64,000 nt of DNA, taken from the NCBI GenBank assembly GCA_936432065.2, contig OW386287.2:188665729-188729728 (forward strand). Direction: 5' to 3'. The stretch is from Rutpela maculata. Its lineage: Eukaryota; Arthropoda; Insecta; Coleoptera; Cerambycidae. The position numbers and the translations under genes are program-made. Within the stretch, counting starts at the first letter, position 1; each line of letters opens with the position of its first letter. Below are positions 23,690 to 34,156 of the stretch, piece by piece. The notes under the pieces are model-generated. The model worked only from the letters and a program-made list of their open reading frames with translations. It did no database searches and was not told where the DNA came from.

Positions 23690-24105
23690 TGCTTGAGAAC
23701 TTACCTACAAGTACAAATGTGGTTAGGATACCAGATGGATCCGCTCCTCTGGGGATGGCAGGCTTCAAAGTTTGGTCTTGACCCCGTTCCTACCTCCAAG
23801 GAATCAGCTCCACAGTCTCTTTTCTCCACAATTTTCTGCAAATGCAACAAGGAGTGTGCAGGTGGTTGTGGGTGTCGGAAGGTTGGGATTAATTGCTCAT
23901 TGATTTGTGCCAACTGCAAGGGGAACTCCTCCAACCAGATGCAATTGACGAACCAGATGTTGACGAAGACCTGGACTGCTTATATGGGGCGACGAAAATT
24001 ACAGAATTTCAGAAGCCTAGTGCTGGGGCGACGGACTCCGTATCGGAAATTACAGACTTTGAGGAGCCGAGTGGCCCAACGAGAATCAAACGTCGACGTC
24101 TGTGA
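23690..24105 (+). pseudogene. CXC (tesmin-like) domain protein of a transposon, frameshifted
   Basis: The readable part has GWQASKFGLDPVPT, then CKCNKECAGGCGCRKVGINC and CANCKGN, the cysteine spacing of the CXC/tesmin metal-binding domain. Near 23935 homology shifts frame to an acidic stretch (DEPDVDEDLDC) and a basic C-terminus (RIKRRRL, stop about 24105). Such CXC domains terminate a large ORF of several arthropod transposons. A second, non-overlapping fragment of the same protein type occurs at 48311-48553. Only the C-terminal part remains here. Confidence 0.7.
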
Positions 24106-24592
24106 AATTTGTGTACCTACCTATTTTTTCATCTTCATACCTTTAACTATAATTTTTGTTATTATGAAATATAATCATCACTAATTGATTTCAAGAATTG
24201 TGTTTCTTATCCTGCCTCCGTCTTTATATCAGTTGAATGGATCTCATAATATTCTATATGAAACCATTTTTTAATATATTCTACAATTTTAATATTTTAT
24301 ATATTTACTATAAGTACAAGACTAGTACAATGGAGTGCTATAGTACTATGTTTAAATAGTGTAAATAACACATTTTTCATAAATATGTAAAATTTGTCCA
24401 ACTTTGATGAGCACCAGTATGGGAATGGGTGGTCCAAAAAATATGCGCCTGGTCTCATTCAATGCAGAATTTAATGCCCTACAACTTTTAATAGGACTAT
24501 GTTTTCGATATTGTAAGTCCTGTACGAGATATACCGTAAAACCGCAAAAATACCCCCCACCACTTAAACACAACTCCGCTGGGGGGAGGATA

Positions 24593-25740
24593 CCCAAGTA
24601 GCACAGAATTCTTTAAGGTATCTTTAAGAAGTTCTATTTACTGCCCGCGAGGATATCTTGTATTTATGTACTCTAGAAGTCCTTCCGAAATCAAAATGAA
24701 AAATCTTTATATGTGCTCAACTTTTATGCACTGGGGAAATGCAAACTGGGAATCATATAGGAATTTCAACTTTTGTTAACCCACAAACATCTACTAGAAG
24801 TTCTAAAAGGGAATTACCATACAGCTCAATTTTCTAAGTATTATAGAAATCAAATAAAGTATTAAAAGGGAAATAGTATTATTATCCCTAACAGAATACT
24901 TGTAGACATCTTCTAGAAGTTCTAAAAGGGAATTACCATACAGCTCAATTTTCTATGTATTACATAGATCAAATAAAGCATTAAAATGGAAATATTATTA
25001 TTATCGCTAATAGAACACCTATAGAAATCGCAAGAAAAAATTCTTTTAATGCATAAAATTTGTTTGCTTACCACGTAGTTTGTTACAGAAATTATTCCTA
25101 GATGACGCCACGCACAAACCACTGACGATAATCAGTCATGCATTATCTTATACTCATGAATTTATAGAACATTAATAACATTACTGCAACGTTCAAATTC
25201 TCTCAGGGATCATCGATTTATTTGGATGAATCTTATAACGATCTCTAATCTTTGGTTTGGTTTGGGCCTAATGTCTCATACTGAGATTTTGATTAACCAA
25301 CATTTCACCCGCTGCCGCTGGCAATTCTATAAGAAGTGTGTGTTGGTACATCTAATAGAAATCCTATAAAGATATTTTCAGTACCGTTTATATTGGTAAG
25401 CGATAAAATACCCGAAAAATTACTATAGGAATTAAATCTGTTTGCAGGATCGATGCGGTACATCTAACAGAAATCCTATAAAGATGCCCTCGGGACCATT
25501 TATATTGGCAAGCGATAAGATATCCTAAAGATTACTATGGGAATTCTATAGGTATGCAAAAGGCTGCTCACAGGATTCTATATTAATAGCTTTTTTCGAT
25601 TACCATGGGAAGTACTATTTAATACTGATATGCTGACATTTGCCCATCTTAGGGAACTCTCACAGACCTCTAGAAGATATTTACTAATTCCTAAATTTAT
25701 ATCCTCGGGATATCTTGAGGAATTAATTGTGCTACTTGGG
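24593..25740. mobile_element. Non-autonomous TIR element with TA duplication (CCCAAGTAGCAC ends)
   Basis: Starts CCCAAGTAGCACAG and ends GTGCTACTTGGG, flanked by TA on both sides (24591-24592 and 25741-25742). Length 1,148 bp, no coding capacity. It contains two internal tandem duplications: about 122 bp (24794-24915 and from 24917, with CTTCTAGAAGTTCTAAAAGG) and about 115 bp (25345-25560, with CTATAAAGAT and ATTTATATTGG). It is inserted in the right TIR of the CXC element. Confidence 0.9.
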
Positions 25741-26039
25741 TAGTCATATTAGGCAACAAATGATTTGGATTTTAAGCCCACTGGCCTAACAAAGCAGTTT
25801 CTGAAAATTAAACTGTTTGCTATATATTTTTCTCTATTTATTGTTCAATTATTTCAACATTTTTTGCAGACTTAAATGCTTTAGAAAAAATACATTATAG
25901 TTTTGAAATTGTTAAGATATCTCACCAACTAAACCACGAAATTAAAGTGGCCTCTTAGATAGTCCACCCCGTACCTAAATTTGACAGATGATAGGATTAG
26001 CATAATCTTATAAAAGAACGTTCGGTCGATCTGTTTCAG

Positions 26040-26211
26040 GCGATAAGCTGTTTGAAAAGAGCCCTGTGGGTATCCCCGTTAAACTGGAGAACTCTATTCA
26101 ACTTAGGATTAGCGCATCTTGCAACCTCTCAACCAGCGTCAGCCTTCAACTTTATATGCGCTGCAGTAAATCTAAGGCCAGACGTCCCTGAATGCTTTGC
26201 TGTGCTTGGAT
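26040..26211 (+). CDS. BBS4: BBS4 exon (TPR repeats), downstream exon
   Basis: 172-bp exon between an acceptor (CTGTTTCAG, 26031-26039) and a donor (GTAAGT at 26212). It begins in phase 0 with AISCLKRALWVSP, continuing the upstream exon without a gap, then reads WRTLFNLGLAHLA and ASAFNFICAAVNLRPD, a TPR pair characteristic of BBS4. It ends in phase 1 after VLG. The next exon, expected to continue the TPR array, is not visible in the remaining 37.8 kb. This segment should form part of the superhelix that binds other BBSome subunits. Orientation and phase fit one gene with the exon at 604-726. Confidence 0.88.
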
Positions 26212-26769
26212 GTAAGTTTAGCGAAAATTACTATAAAATTGAGGAGTTTTAAGAGTATACAAATTTTCAAAATGTATTGAGAAATTATATTTTGGGTATT
26301 ATTTTATATTATATCCAGCAGATAACTTTCATTCATTCATAAATATAATATAATATCGTATATGAAGAAACAGGAAATTTCCTATTCTTTATACAGTGCA
26401 TGGGCGCAGCCAGGGGGGGAGCCATGGGGCCCGGCCCGCCCCCCCCCCAAGCCGTCTTCCATGAGCCAAAAAAATAAAGAAGCAGTACAAAGCAGTATCT
26501 AAATTATCCCTTGAAATAAATATTTTGTAATTAATGCCAACATTATCTAATAGAGGAATCTACATACACATCCGTTTTCAACCATTTTCTGAAAAATTTT
26601 CCTCATCCTCTCAAACAAATGGTTTAGATGGAATAGCTTTTCTTTTTTTTTCCTCTTTAAGTATCTGAAGTTGCAGACCTATTTGACATACCAAACTTCA
26701 ATATCTGCTTATGCCACGCTACGAATAGAATTGAATTGAAATTACAAATCAGAAATCGATCCGAGGAAC
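26212..26769. other. No gene; short G/C-rich repeat patch at 26400-26470
   Basis: The patch contains GGCGCAGCCAGGGGGG and GGGGCCCGGCCC, unlike the surrounding A+T-rich DNA, and looks like part of a dispersed repeat. Nothing else is recognised. Confidence 0.4.
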
Positions 26770-28190
26770 GCTGTCTTTTTTTCCCTTATGGGTTGCGGTG
26801 CCAGAAGCCCCACCGTACTGAAGCTTAAGCTTATTGTACCATCAATCCCGTTCCTCTCCAAAAAGAGCTCTGGCTATTTCTTCTGGGGTCACGGTTAGTG
26901 TCCCGAAGTATGAAAACCTCCCAGCCACCAAGGCTGGGCATTCACATAGTATGTGGTGAGGGGTTTCTTCATCCTCACCACACATCCTGCATTCTGGACT
27001 ATCCTTCACACCTAGTTAGTTTGTTCAGTGTGCAGTGTTCTGTTAGGATTCCCACCGCACATCTCAGCTATTTTCTACTCAGCTTTACCAATTCGTTAGT
27101 CTTTGTCTTAGATGGTCCGCCAGTGATGAACATCCGTGACTGTCTCATTCCCGGCGCGCCGGTCCAATACAAGTTATGTTCCTGATTTAATAGTTCCTTT
27201 ACCATTCCTCTTGTGGTATTGTATGATATCCCGCAGGATGGCTCGGGTCCCATCAAAGCTGTTTTTGCGCCTTCTTTAGCCAGCTTATCTGCTTATTCAT
27301 TGCCTTCATTGCCCTGGTGTCCTCGCGTCCACTCCAGTTGTATGCTGTTTTGTTCCGCCAGTTTCGCCAGAGATTCAAGGCAGTCTTACCGTTTTGGAAC
27401 GTATCTCTACTGCATTCAGAGCTTTGAGAGCTGCTTGACTGTCAGGGATGATGCGGATTCTTTTGTCAGTATATGATCTCCGTATCCTTTCTTGTGCACA
27501 GATTTCTATAGCTGTGACTTCTGCTTGGAACACCGATGCGGTGCTACCCAGGTTTAGACTCATGTCTGTCCCTGGTTGGTCCCCCGTAACACCTGCTCCA
27601 GTACTTCTTGACGTTCTTGATCCGTCAGTATACCATATGGTATCATTTGGATGTCTTCGCAGTTGCCTCGTTCCTTCCTCTTCCCTATCGGGTATATATA
27701 CCCTGAAGCTCTTTGTGAAGTTGTGACTTGTGCTGATTCTATCTGACTGCATATCTAGTAGTCGATTTTTTCCTATTTGTTGGAATATTTCGGTATAGTA
27801 TCCTATTCTTGGAATGGTCCCATGTCCGTTTGTTTTCAGCCTGTACGCCGCCAACAGTGTCTCACTCTCCACTACTAATTGTAGTGGGGGCAGGCAAAGT
27901 AGTGCTTTCATGGCTGCGGTAGGCGTTGTTGACATTGCTCTCGTTATGCCTAGACATGCCAGTCTTTGTACTTTTCGTAGTTTTCTCATTGCCTCCCCTT
28001 TTCCGGCTTTGTGCCACCATATCAGGGAGGCATAGGTTATTATTGGTACTACAACCCGTTGATACAGCCAGTGCACCATTCTTGGTTGTAGTCCTCAGTT
28101 TTTACCTACCATTCTTCTGCTGGCCCATAAGGCCCACGTAGCTTTGGTAGACACTCTATCTAGAGACGCTGTCTTACATGTGAACATTGC
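26770..28190 (-). pseudogene. 5'-truncated non-LTR retrotransposon (I-type clade): RT tail and RNase H
   Basis: The minus-strand frame 28079-27375 has the end of the reverse-transcriptase thumb (VVPIITYASLIWW, LRKVQRLACLGITRAMSTTP, ALLCLPPLQL) followed by an RNase H domain: IWYTDGS, VFQAEVTAIEICA and IIPDSQAALKAL hold the catalytic D-E-D. After a frameshift near 27380 the domain continues (GNEGNEQADKLAKEGA about 27270-27310), then a C-terminal CCHC-like block (CEGCSECRMCGEDEETPHH, 26900-26990). The 5' part, endonuclease and RT palm are missing, which is usual target-primed truncation. Confidence 0.85.
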
Positions 28191-28590
28191 CAAAATTCAG
28201 GAAATGTGATCCAGCAAATTATCATCAGAATCAAACTCATTGTTGACCAGTCAAACTGAGGCGACGGGTTAGCACTTCATATTAAAATGTTTAATTTCTT
28301 GTAATTTTTTACAGTAACAGTTTGCATGCTTACAGTAAATTGAGAAAAATAACAAATAGTTCTTTGTATTTCCATTAAGTAGCCAAATGTGATATCACGC
28401 AATTGTTGACTTGTTTGTTAAAAAGTTTTATGAGAAGATGCGGTGCTTATTAGTATTAATGAAATATAACTAAACCGTAAAACTGACAAATGTAATTCCT
28501 ACCGAATTATTCCTTACCAGCTATGCCCTCGTTTACGTTCGCATAGAATTTTGAAATTAACTAAAAAACTTTTTTGTAAACGACGTTTGA
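28191..28590. other. No recognised gene
   Basis: A+T-rich DNA between the LINE and the hAT-like element. The last part, just before 28599, could be Helitron-derived because Helitron helicase sequence resumes beyond the MITE. Confidence 0.4.
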
Positions 28591-28598
28591 GGTAGAAT

Positions 28599-29213
28599 CT
28601 CCGATTAAAGAACTTATATCTAGATACATAACAGGCTATCTTTTCACTGTATACCTTGTTTGCTCCTAACATAGTCACATTATATGTCCATTAAAATGGA
28701 TAGATGAACATCACATCCCATAGGCAACAGTGGCGTTGTGTGTGTAGAAAATGTGTAGAATGGTAAATATTTTCATTAAAATGAATTATTGCAATTCCTG
28801 CATTACCGGCTCTTTATATAACGTGATGTAGGCATACGATATTACAGTAAGATAAAACAGTAAGATAAATATCTATTGAAAGGATATTAAAATTTAATTG
28901 CTATTTACTTTATAACTGTAAACTGAACTTCATCATGTTACGACTATGGAACGATCGATTTTCTTCTAAACTGCTTTCTGCAAACGGCACAAGTTTTTGG
29001 TCGGAGAACACGAAAAACATTTATTGACATTAATGGCCGAATTGTCAAACTGATATTATGATAATCGAACTGACGCCGATCGTGTACGAGCGGCCGCGAA
29101 TACGCCGATGAGCCAATCAGCAACTTATGGGAAGAAGTGCCTTAGAATGGGAGTTTTTCGGGATCATAAAATTCATGCCATTATGTATCCAGATATAAGT
29201 TCTTTAATCGGAG
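28599..29213. mobile_element. hAT-like non-autonomous element, copy B, with 8-bp duplication
   Basis: TIRs CTCCGATTAAAGAACTTATA (28599) and its complement ending at 29213 enclose 615 bp without coding sequence. The perfect 8-bp direct repeat GGTAGAAT flanks it (28591-28598 and 29214-29221), the target-site length of hAT transposases. Internally it aligns with copy A at 15550-16590 (for example ACATAGTCACATTA and CTGCATTACCGGCTCTTTAT). Confidence 0.92.
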
Positions 29214-29221
29214 GGTAGAAT

Positions 29222-29365
29222 CATCAAGGACATCTATAAAGAGATTGTTTGCGTCATTGACTCGAGAGAGCCACGTAGAGCTGGCCGTGAGAAAAGCAAC
29301 TGACAGTGAGGTCCACACCCGCAACGCGCAGCATCTGACCCTGCGCTGTGTTAATGGTCATATTT
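29222..29365 (-). pseudogene. Helitron Rep-helicase C-terminal scrap
   Basis: Minus-strand translation begins MTINTAQGQMLRVAGVDL and continues CFSHGQLYVALS before a stop. These are the last helicase motifs (V/VI region) of the Pif1-type helicase of Helitron rolling-circle transposons. Fewer than 50 codons remain. Confidence 0.75.
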
Positions 29366-31786
29366 TCTGGAATATTACAGAACATTTTGTAATATTGCAG
29401 AAAACTTAAATTTTTTCTGGAATATTACTGAAGTTTAATCATGAAAATTTATGCCGTGTAAATACGCTTATTGTAGAGATCAAGCTGGTTCGGTTCTACT
29501 TAAACCGATTTTCATAAAACTTGGCTTAAAGTAGGTCATTTCGATGAAATAAAAACTAAATTTTATTCCAAGCTTAGATAAATTTACCTGTAAAAACCCT
29601 ATTTAAGTTGGTTCAGTAGTTTCTGCGTGATGCACGTTCAAACGAACAAACAAAAATTTCAAAAAACTACCTTATTACTCATCTTACTTCCCGACAGATC
29701 AGTGTTTTGCAAATATTTTCAATGTACATACACGCCAACTTTACAGATTATGTATAGACAATTTTTAAATTCGTTTTCAGTATGTAGTATTTTGAATAAC
29801 TGTGTCCATTCGAGCAAAATATTATATGGAAAGAAAATAATGTACTATTCAATACAATTTGAAATGCTGGCGCTTGCTCTTGAAGAAATAATTTTATATT
29901 TTGGTCTCTGGACAGCATACTTGAGGCTTAATATGTTTCTTTTACATATTCATTCGTTAAGGCCCGGTACTTTCACTTAAGTATAAACAGACTGCTCGGC
30001 GAATATCTATAAGATACCGGAGCTAGCTGTAGGATAACTTGCCTCCGTACTTTCATTCAAAACAAATCCTCGGTTAACTATTCGTTAGATATGGCTTTCG
30101 ATACTTCCTAAAGGAAGTGTTGCCAACTTAAGACATGATAAAGCAAGGAAGTTTTGTGCTTCAAATAGAGATAGGAAAGGTCCAGAGCCGTGCCAAGCTA
30201 CCTGGCCGCCTGTGTGCAAGATTAAATATTGCGCCCCATATTTATATCAATTTTTTTCTTTCTACAAGCTTCTACAAGCAAAAAACAAATTTCAAGTCAG
30301 AGGTTTCGCGCAATACGGTAACTAGATTTGTTTTGATATTGATGTTATGCCGCCCTTTATTACTTGCTATTACTCGGACACGGGCCGCCTCGCCGATTTT
30401 CGCATTTGTTTTTGCCGCTCGGGGTGCCAGGTCCTTTATTATGAAAGGTGCCGTGCGCCGCTTTTTCCTTTTGATTTTTGTCTTAAAACTGCATGCCAAT
30501 TTGCCGCCACTTTATGCGACTGCCTGTATGCGGTGCAGACATTCGCACATTGGTAGACATGGCCCTAGAAAGATCCCCCTACTGTGATTTGTTGACATTT
30601 GTGTCATTTTCATGATTACTAACCTCCCCACAATAAAATTGTTATGTATGTTAATATATTTCTTTATTGATTAACACCATCCATTTCTGGTTATTATAAA
30701 AACTGAGTTTTTTGTACATATAATTTTAAGCAGTATGAAGTTCACATTCATCCATGTTAGTTTGTATACGCTTGTATTGAATACATATTTGTTTATTACA
30801 AGTGGGTTTAATTCATATTAATTAACCACCCTTAAGTTAATACAGAACAAACATTGTGGGAGGTTACTACATTTAGTCCAAAATCGAAAATTGAGATAAT
30901 ATCAAATCTTTACGTTTTGAGGTCCCAGGAACTCAAAAAGTGGTTTTTAAAAAATGTCTGTGTGTGTGTATGTATGTTAGCACGATAGCGGCGAAGCTAC
31001 TAAACGGATTTGGATGAAACTTTGCATGAGGATTTCTTTAGTGCTCCAGAAGATCTGAAAAGGTTTTGGTTGAGATCGGATTACGTTTAGTGCCGTTTTG
31101 GCACAACAAGTTGTTTATTTTATGATTACTTACAATTTGTAATCGAACCATTGAAAAGCAGTAAAAATTCCAATTTCAACGATATATCACACTTGCACCC
31201 TTTCGATTTCGTTTCCGTTAAAAAAATTAAAAAGAATTCGTTATATGTGCACACATGACAGCATCCAAAAAATATTATTGGTATTATTGTTAGGGGAAAA
31301 TGTATTTTGCCATCTGTCAAAAATATTTGGGTTGGTACCCTTTGTGAATTTTGATTTATAGGTTATGATACGTGACGTCACAGCTAACCTGAAAAATACA
31401 TATTTCTTAAGATTTAAAAATATTACGTAGCTATTATTAAAATTTCTGCCTGGTTCCCGTACTTTCAACTAAAATCTAGTACAATGTAATGTTTATGAAG
31501 TTCTAAATACTTTGTCCTAATAAAATAGGACTCTTTTTGTAGGTTGGAAATCTAACCTGTAATTAGCTGTATATATTTATTAATCAACAATTAGGCAATC
31601 CAAACCACGTGACTTCCAACTTTGCGTTGCGGTCAAACATTTGTTGACAGTAGTTAAACGTTTGTCAAAACAGTTTGTGTTTTTCCGTCGGCCTGGCTAA
31701 GTATCTTGAAATTTTAACAATATAGTGTTTTTTGTGGATTGTGGCAAGGCGTTTTTGATTGTTTTCAAGTAATAAACCTTATTTAA
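29366..31786. other. No gene; several dispersed-repeat patches
   Basis: 29480-29640 and 30950-31100 contain stock text of short arthropod repeats (GTAGTTTCTGCGTGATGC, GGATTTGGATGAAACTTTGC). 30180-30600 is a G+C-richer patch open in several frames on both strands without a recognisable domain. The rest is A+T-rich. Confidence 0.4.
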
Positions 31787-31842
31787 TTTTCCAACACCAA
31801 CTTCTTAAAATACTCAATTTTAAGAAGTTGGTGTTGGAAAAT
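31787..31842. repeat. Near-perfect hairpin, ~25-bp arms
   Basis: TTTTCCAACACCAACTTCTT... is followed after a 4-base spacer by its reverse complement. The arms cover about 31787-31812 and 31816-31842. No flanking terminator-like T run or gene gives it a role. Confidence 0.85.
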
Positions 31843-32887
31843 CAAGATGGAAAATCGAGATGTAAAAACGATGGAAGGTGTTAGATCATCCCTTTTAATC
31901 GCGGCTATCCATCTTTGACATCGTTTTCTTGACAGATCATTTTTATGAGGGAAATATTTAGAATTCACGACAGTAAAAGCTAACCGTGTCATGATTTCCA
32001 CGATGTCCACAACCCACTACTATGCACATATCAGGCATTTCTTCCAATTATAGCCAATAATATTATCACGAAAAAATCTGATAAGACACATTAAACAATT
32101 CTTTACAAAAAACTCATATTAAAAATCTTTAAAACGCAAAAACTACATGAAAAAATGTTGCACTGGTCACAAACCAACCCAAATATTTTTGACAATGTCA
32201 AGACTCATTTTAGTTGGTTTTTTAAAGGTAATAATTGTTTATAGCCGTGTTCGGATATTATATCTGATTGATGGGACGCGTCACAATCGTTCATTTAATG
32301 CAAATCGAGCTAACCGAGCTAAATCTGAAAAGTTCGAATATTACAAAATAAAGGACTCAGACGAAGCTCGACTTGCTCGGGCCTTTTTGATCCTGCAGGA
32401 AGATTTTAATTTGACGCGTACGTAGTCCGCTTGAACTGTCCATAATTTTATTGACTTGTTGAGGTTAGAGTGTCATTTGGGCTAAATTCTGTATTATTTT
32501 TATTCGCTATTCAATGTTCTACAAAATCTTCGAAACGTTATCTGTTAATACCGTTATAATATCCGACAATTGATTAACATGCAACATAAACAAACATGAG
32601 AGGTTATGTTTTAACAGATTGATTGTAGTCCACTTCAGTTCGTTCGATATTTGTCCATGAAATAAATGGCTCCAAAGTCACGTGTAATTTACCTGTTTGC
32701 TCAATGCTCTGATTTCCGATGTAATATTCAAACACAGCTGATTTGAATCCACCGTGTGGGGAGGTTCCAGCCGCTTCCAGTAGCTGCCGATTTTTTATCA
32801 TACATATTGTTTGAAATAGTTGGACATCGTATAACTAACCTAACCTGGTTTTTTAAGTTTATTTGTTTGTATCGCATTTTTAGCTTC
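31843..32887. other. No recognised gene, left flank of the Polinton
   Basis: Single-copy-looking DNA. A 92-codon + frame at 32147-32425 (containing DEARLARAFLILQEDF) has no family I know and no splice context. Confidence 0.35.
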
Positions 32888-32893
32888 TAGCTT
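32888..32893. repeat. Polinton target-site duplication, left (TAGCTT)
   Basis: Identical to 46874-46879 immediately beyond the other TIR end. Confidence 0.92.
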
Positions 32894-33462
32894 AGTAGTT
32901 AAGTAGTGAGAGAATGAGACCAAACCCGTCAGTAGAGTAGCAATCAGAGTTCTGTGTGACGTCATCATTCCGGAAGCCCCGCGGGGGCGCGCAGGTGCTA
33001 GATGATAGATCCTATTATCTAGGTTGTAGTGTGAGGTGGGATCTTCTTAGATGATAGGTCCTAGGACCTAATGGGAGGGGGGAGATGGGAGATCCAATCC
33101 CTGAGCTTAGATAAGAGATTATATCTAAAAGGACGTGGCTAAGAGTATACAGGGTGTGTCAAAAATAAGATGGCTGCCGTTTATTGTTTATAGTTATTGG
33201 CGAATAGTATTGCATGTTTACGTTAGAGGGCGTTAGAGGTTAGGAAAATGGCTACAGACATCCATCATTGAGTTTAAATAGACAAGTCTTATATATGGAA
33301 TAAATATTCATCTACTTCAATACGTAAATTTTATATTTGAATGTTAAAACTGTGACCAAATGCAGAGACGTTATCGGATTCCAGGAAATTGTTAATGTAA
33401 ATAAATGCGACTGTCTACAGCTATATGTATATTTAAAACGCGATTAATTGTCTTTAGATAAC
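32894..33462 (+). repeat. Polinton left terminal inverted repeat
   Basis: Matches the reverse complement of 46254-46873 almost base for base, ending where ...TTTAGATAAC diverges. It includes a CRE-like palindrome TGACGTCA at 32957-32964, a G/C-rich block (CCCCGCGGGGGCGCGC, ~32980) and GGTCCTAGGACC near 33058. The opposite TIR carries about 50 extra bases from a small tandem duplication. Confidence 0.93.
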
Positions 33463-33620
33463 AGCATCCGGCGGTTATAATACAATGACTAATAAGTCAC
33501 GTGATCCATTATAAGGAGCGTCTCAGGGTTTGGAGAGAAATAATGTAAACAATGAAATCATCATATTTTTTCCCATATTTTTCTGCTTACTCGATACGAA
33601 AAGTGGGGGTGGAATACAGC

Positions 33621-33657
33621 ATAAAAGTAAAGACCTGAGATCGCTGCATTCATTCAC
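33621..33657 (+). promoter_or_regulatory. Core promoter of the 98-aa gene
   Basis: ATAAAAG at 33621 and an initiator TCATTC at 33650-33655 place the TATA-like box 31 bases before the predicted start at 33652. The ATG at 33699 follows after a 47-base leader that contains an AT run. Confidence 0.5.
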
Positions 33658-33698
33658 AATCTTAAAGTCGATATATATATATACAAGCAGCAGCAGCA

Positions 33699-33995
33699 AT
33701 GTCTTTCGCAAAAATTAATGTTGAAGCTCATGTCACGCCGTTCATGAAAATCTATGAGCTGGAAGTCGATAGAAAATATAAAGTGCTAGATATATATAAA
33801 GCACTTTCACCATATGGTATCCAGGTCCAAGTAATCCTCGAAAATTGTAAAGTGAGTCTACCAGCCAGATACTCACGCATTATTTCTGATGATGATATGG
33901 TAACGCTACAACAAACCATTATACTAAAAGAAGTGTACTTAGTATATAGAGGGCTAGCAGGCACGACCACTAACATCGAATTCATCGAGTCCTAA
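33699..33995 (+). CDS. Polinton small protein, possible OB-fold ssDNA-binding protein
   Basis: 98 aa, ATG at 33699. Alternating hydrophobic strands dominate: RKYKVLDIYKALSPYG, VQVILEN, then KVSLPARYSRIISDDD and VYLVYRGL near the C-terminus. This pattern (long strand pair, LPARYS, short acidic helix, YLVYRG strand) resembles a small family seen with arthropod virus-like elements and would suit a five-stranded OB barrel, but I cannot prove the fold. A ssDNA-binding role in element replication is an inference. The stop (33993-33995) is two bases before the next ATG, so the downstream ORFs may share its mRNA. Confidence 0.6.
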   Translation: MSFAKINVEAHVTPFMKIYELEVDRKYKVLDIYKALSPYGIQVQVILENCKVSLPARYSRIISDDDMVTLQQTIILKEVYLVYRGLAGTTTNIEFIES

Positions 33996-33997
33996 AG

Positions 33998-34156
33998 ATG
34001 GATCCCGAAACATATAAGAAGAGGTTACAGCAATTTATGAACAATTTAAAATTACTCAGAGAAGACGTTAAGTACGTTGAAGTTTTACGTACATTTCAAC
34101 ATGTCAGTATCCAGCCGAAGAAGTCCAAGAACAGTTCAGTTCAGCGAGGACGTTAA
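33998..34156 (+). CDS. Small ORF, 52 aa, in Polinton left cluster
   Basis: The ATG at 33998 lies two bases after the stop of the 98-aa gene. The peptide starts MDPETYKKRLQQFMNNLKLL (helical, charged) and ends in a basic tail (PKKSKNSSVQRGR). It overlaps the next ORF (34101) by 56 bases in another frame. The tight TAAAGATG junction suggests translation by reinitiation. No homology recognised; it could be a chance ORF. Confidence 0.4.
   Translation: MDPETYKKRLQQFMNNLKLLREDVKYVEVLRTFQHVSIQPKKSKNSSVQRGR

Larger units (their letters stand above)
23408..25761. mobile_element. TIR element carrying a CXC-domain protein, interrupted by a second element
   Basis: The left end ATTTGTTGCCTAATATGACC (23408) is matched inverted at 25743-25761. 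The inner parts of the TIR (left 23430-23585: CTTAAGTGG-type block, GTTTTACGGTTATATCTC, TATCGAAAACATAGTC) match inverted 24463-24590. The right TIR is split by the insertion at 24593-25740. Removing that insertion and one TA restores a continuous TIR. Contents: a CXC protein relic. Confidence 0.85.

Noticed and set aside
29627..29980. 117-codon + ORF
   Set aside because: A+T-rich chance frame; no recognisable domain and it starts inside a dispersed repeat.
30135..30600. Overlapping ORFs of 69-150 codons on both strands
   Set aside because: A G+C-richer repeat patch gives long chance frames; no domain, splice context or codon pattern.
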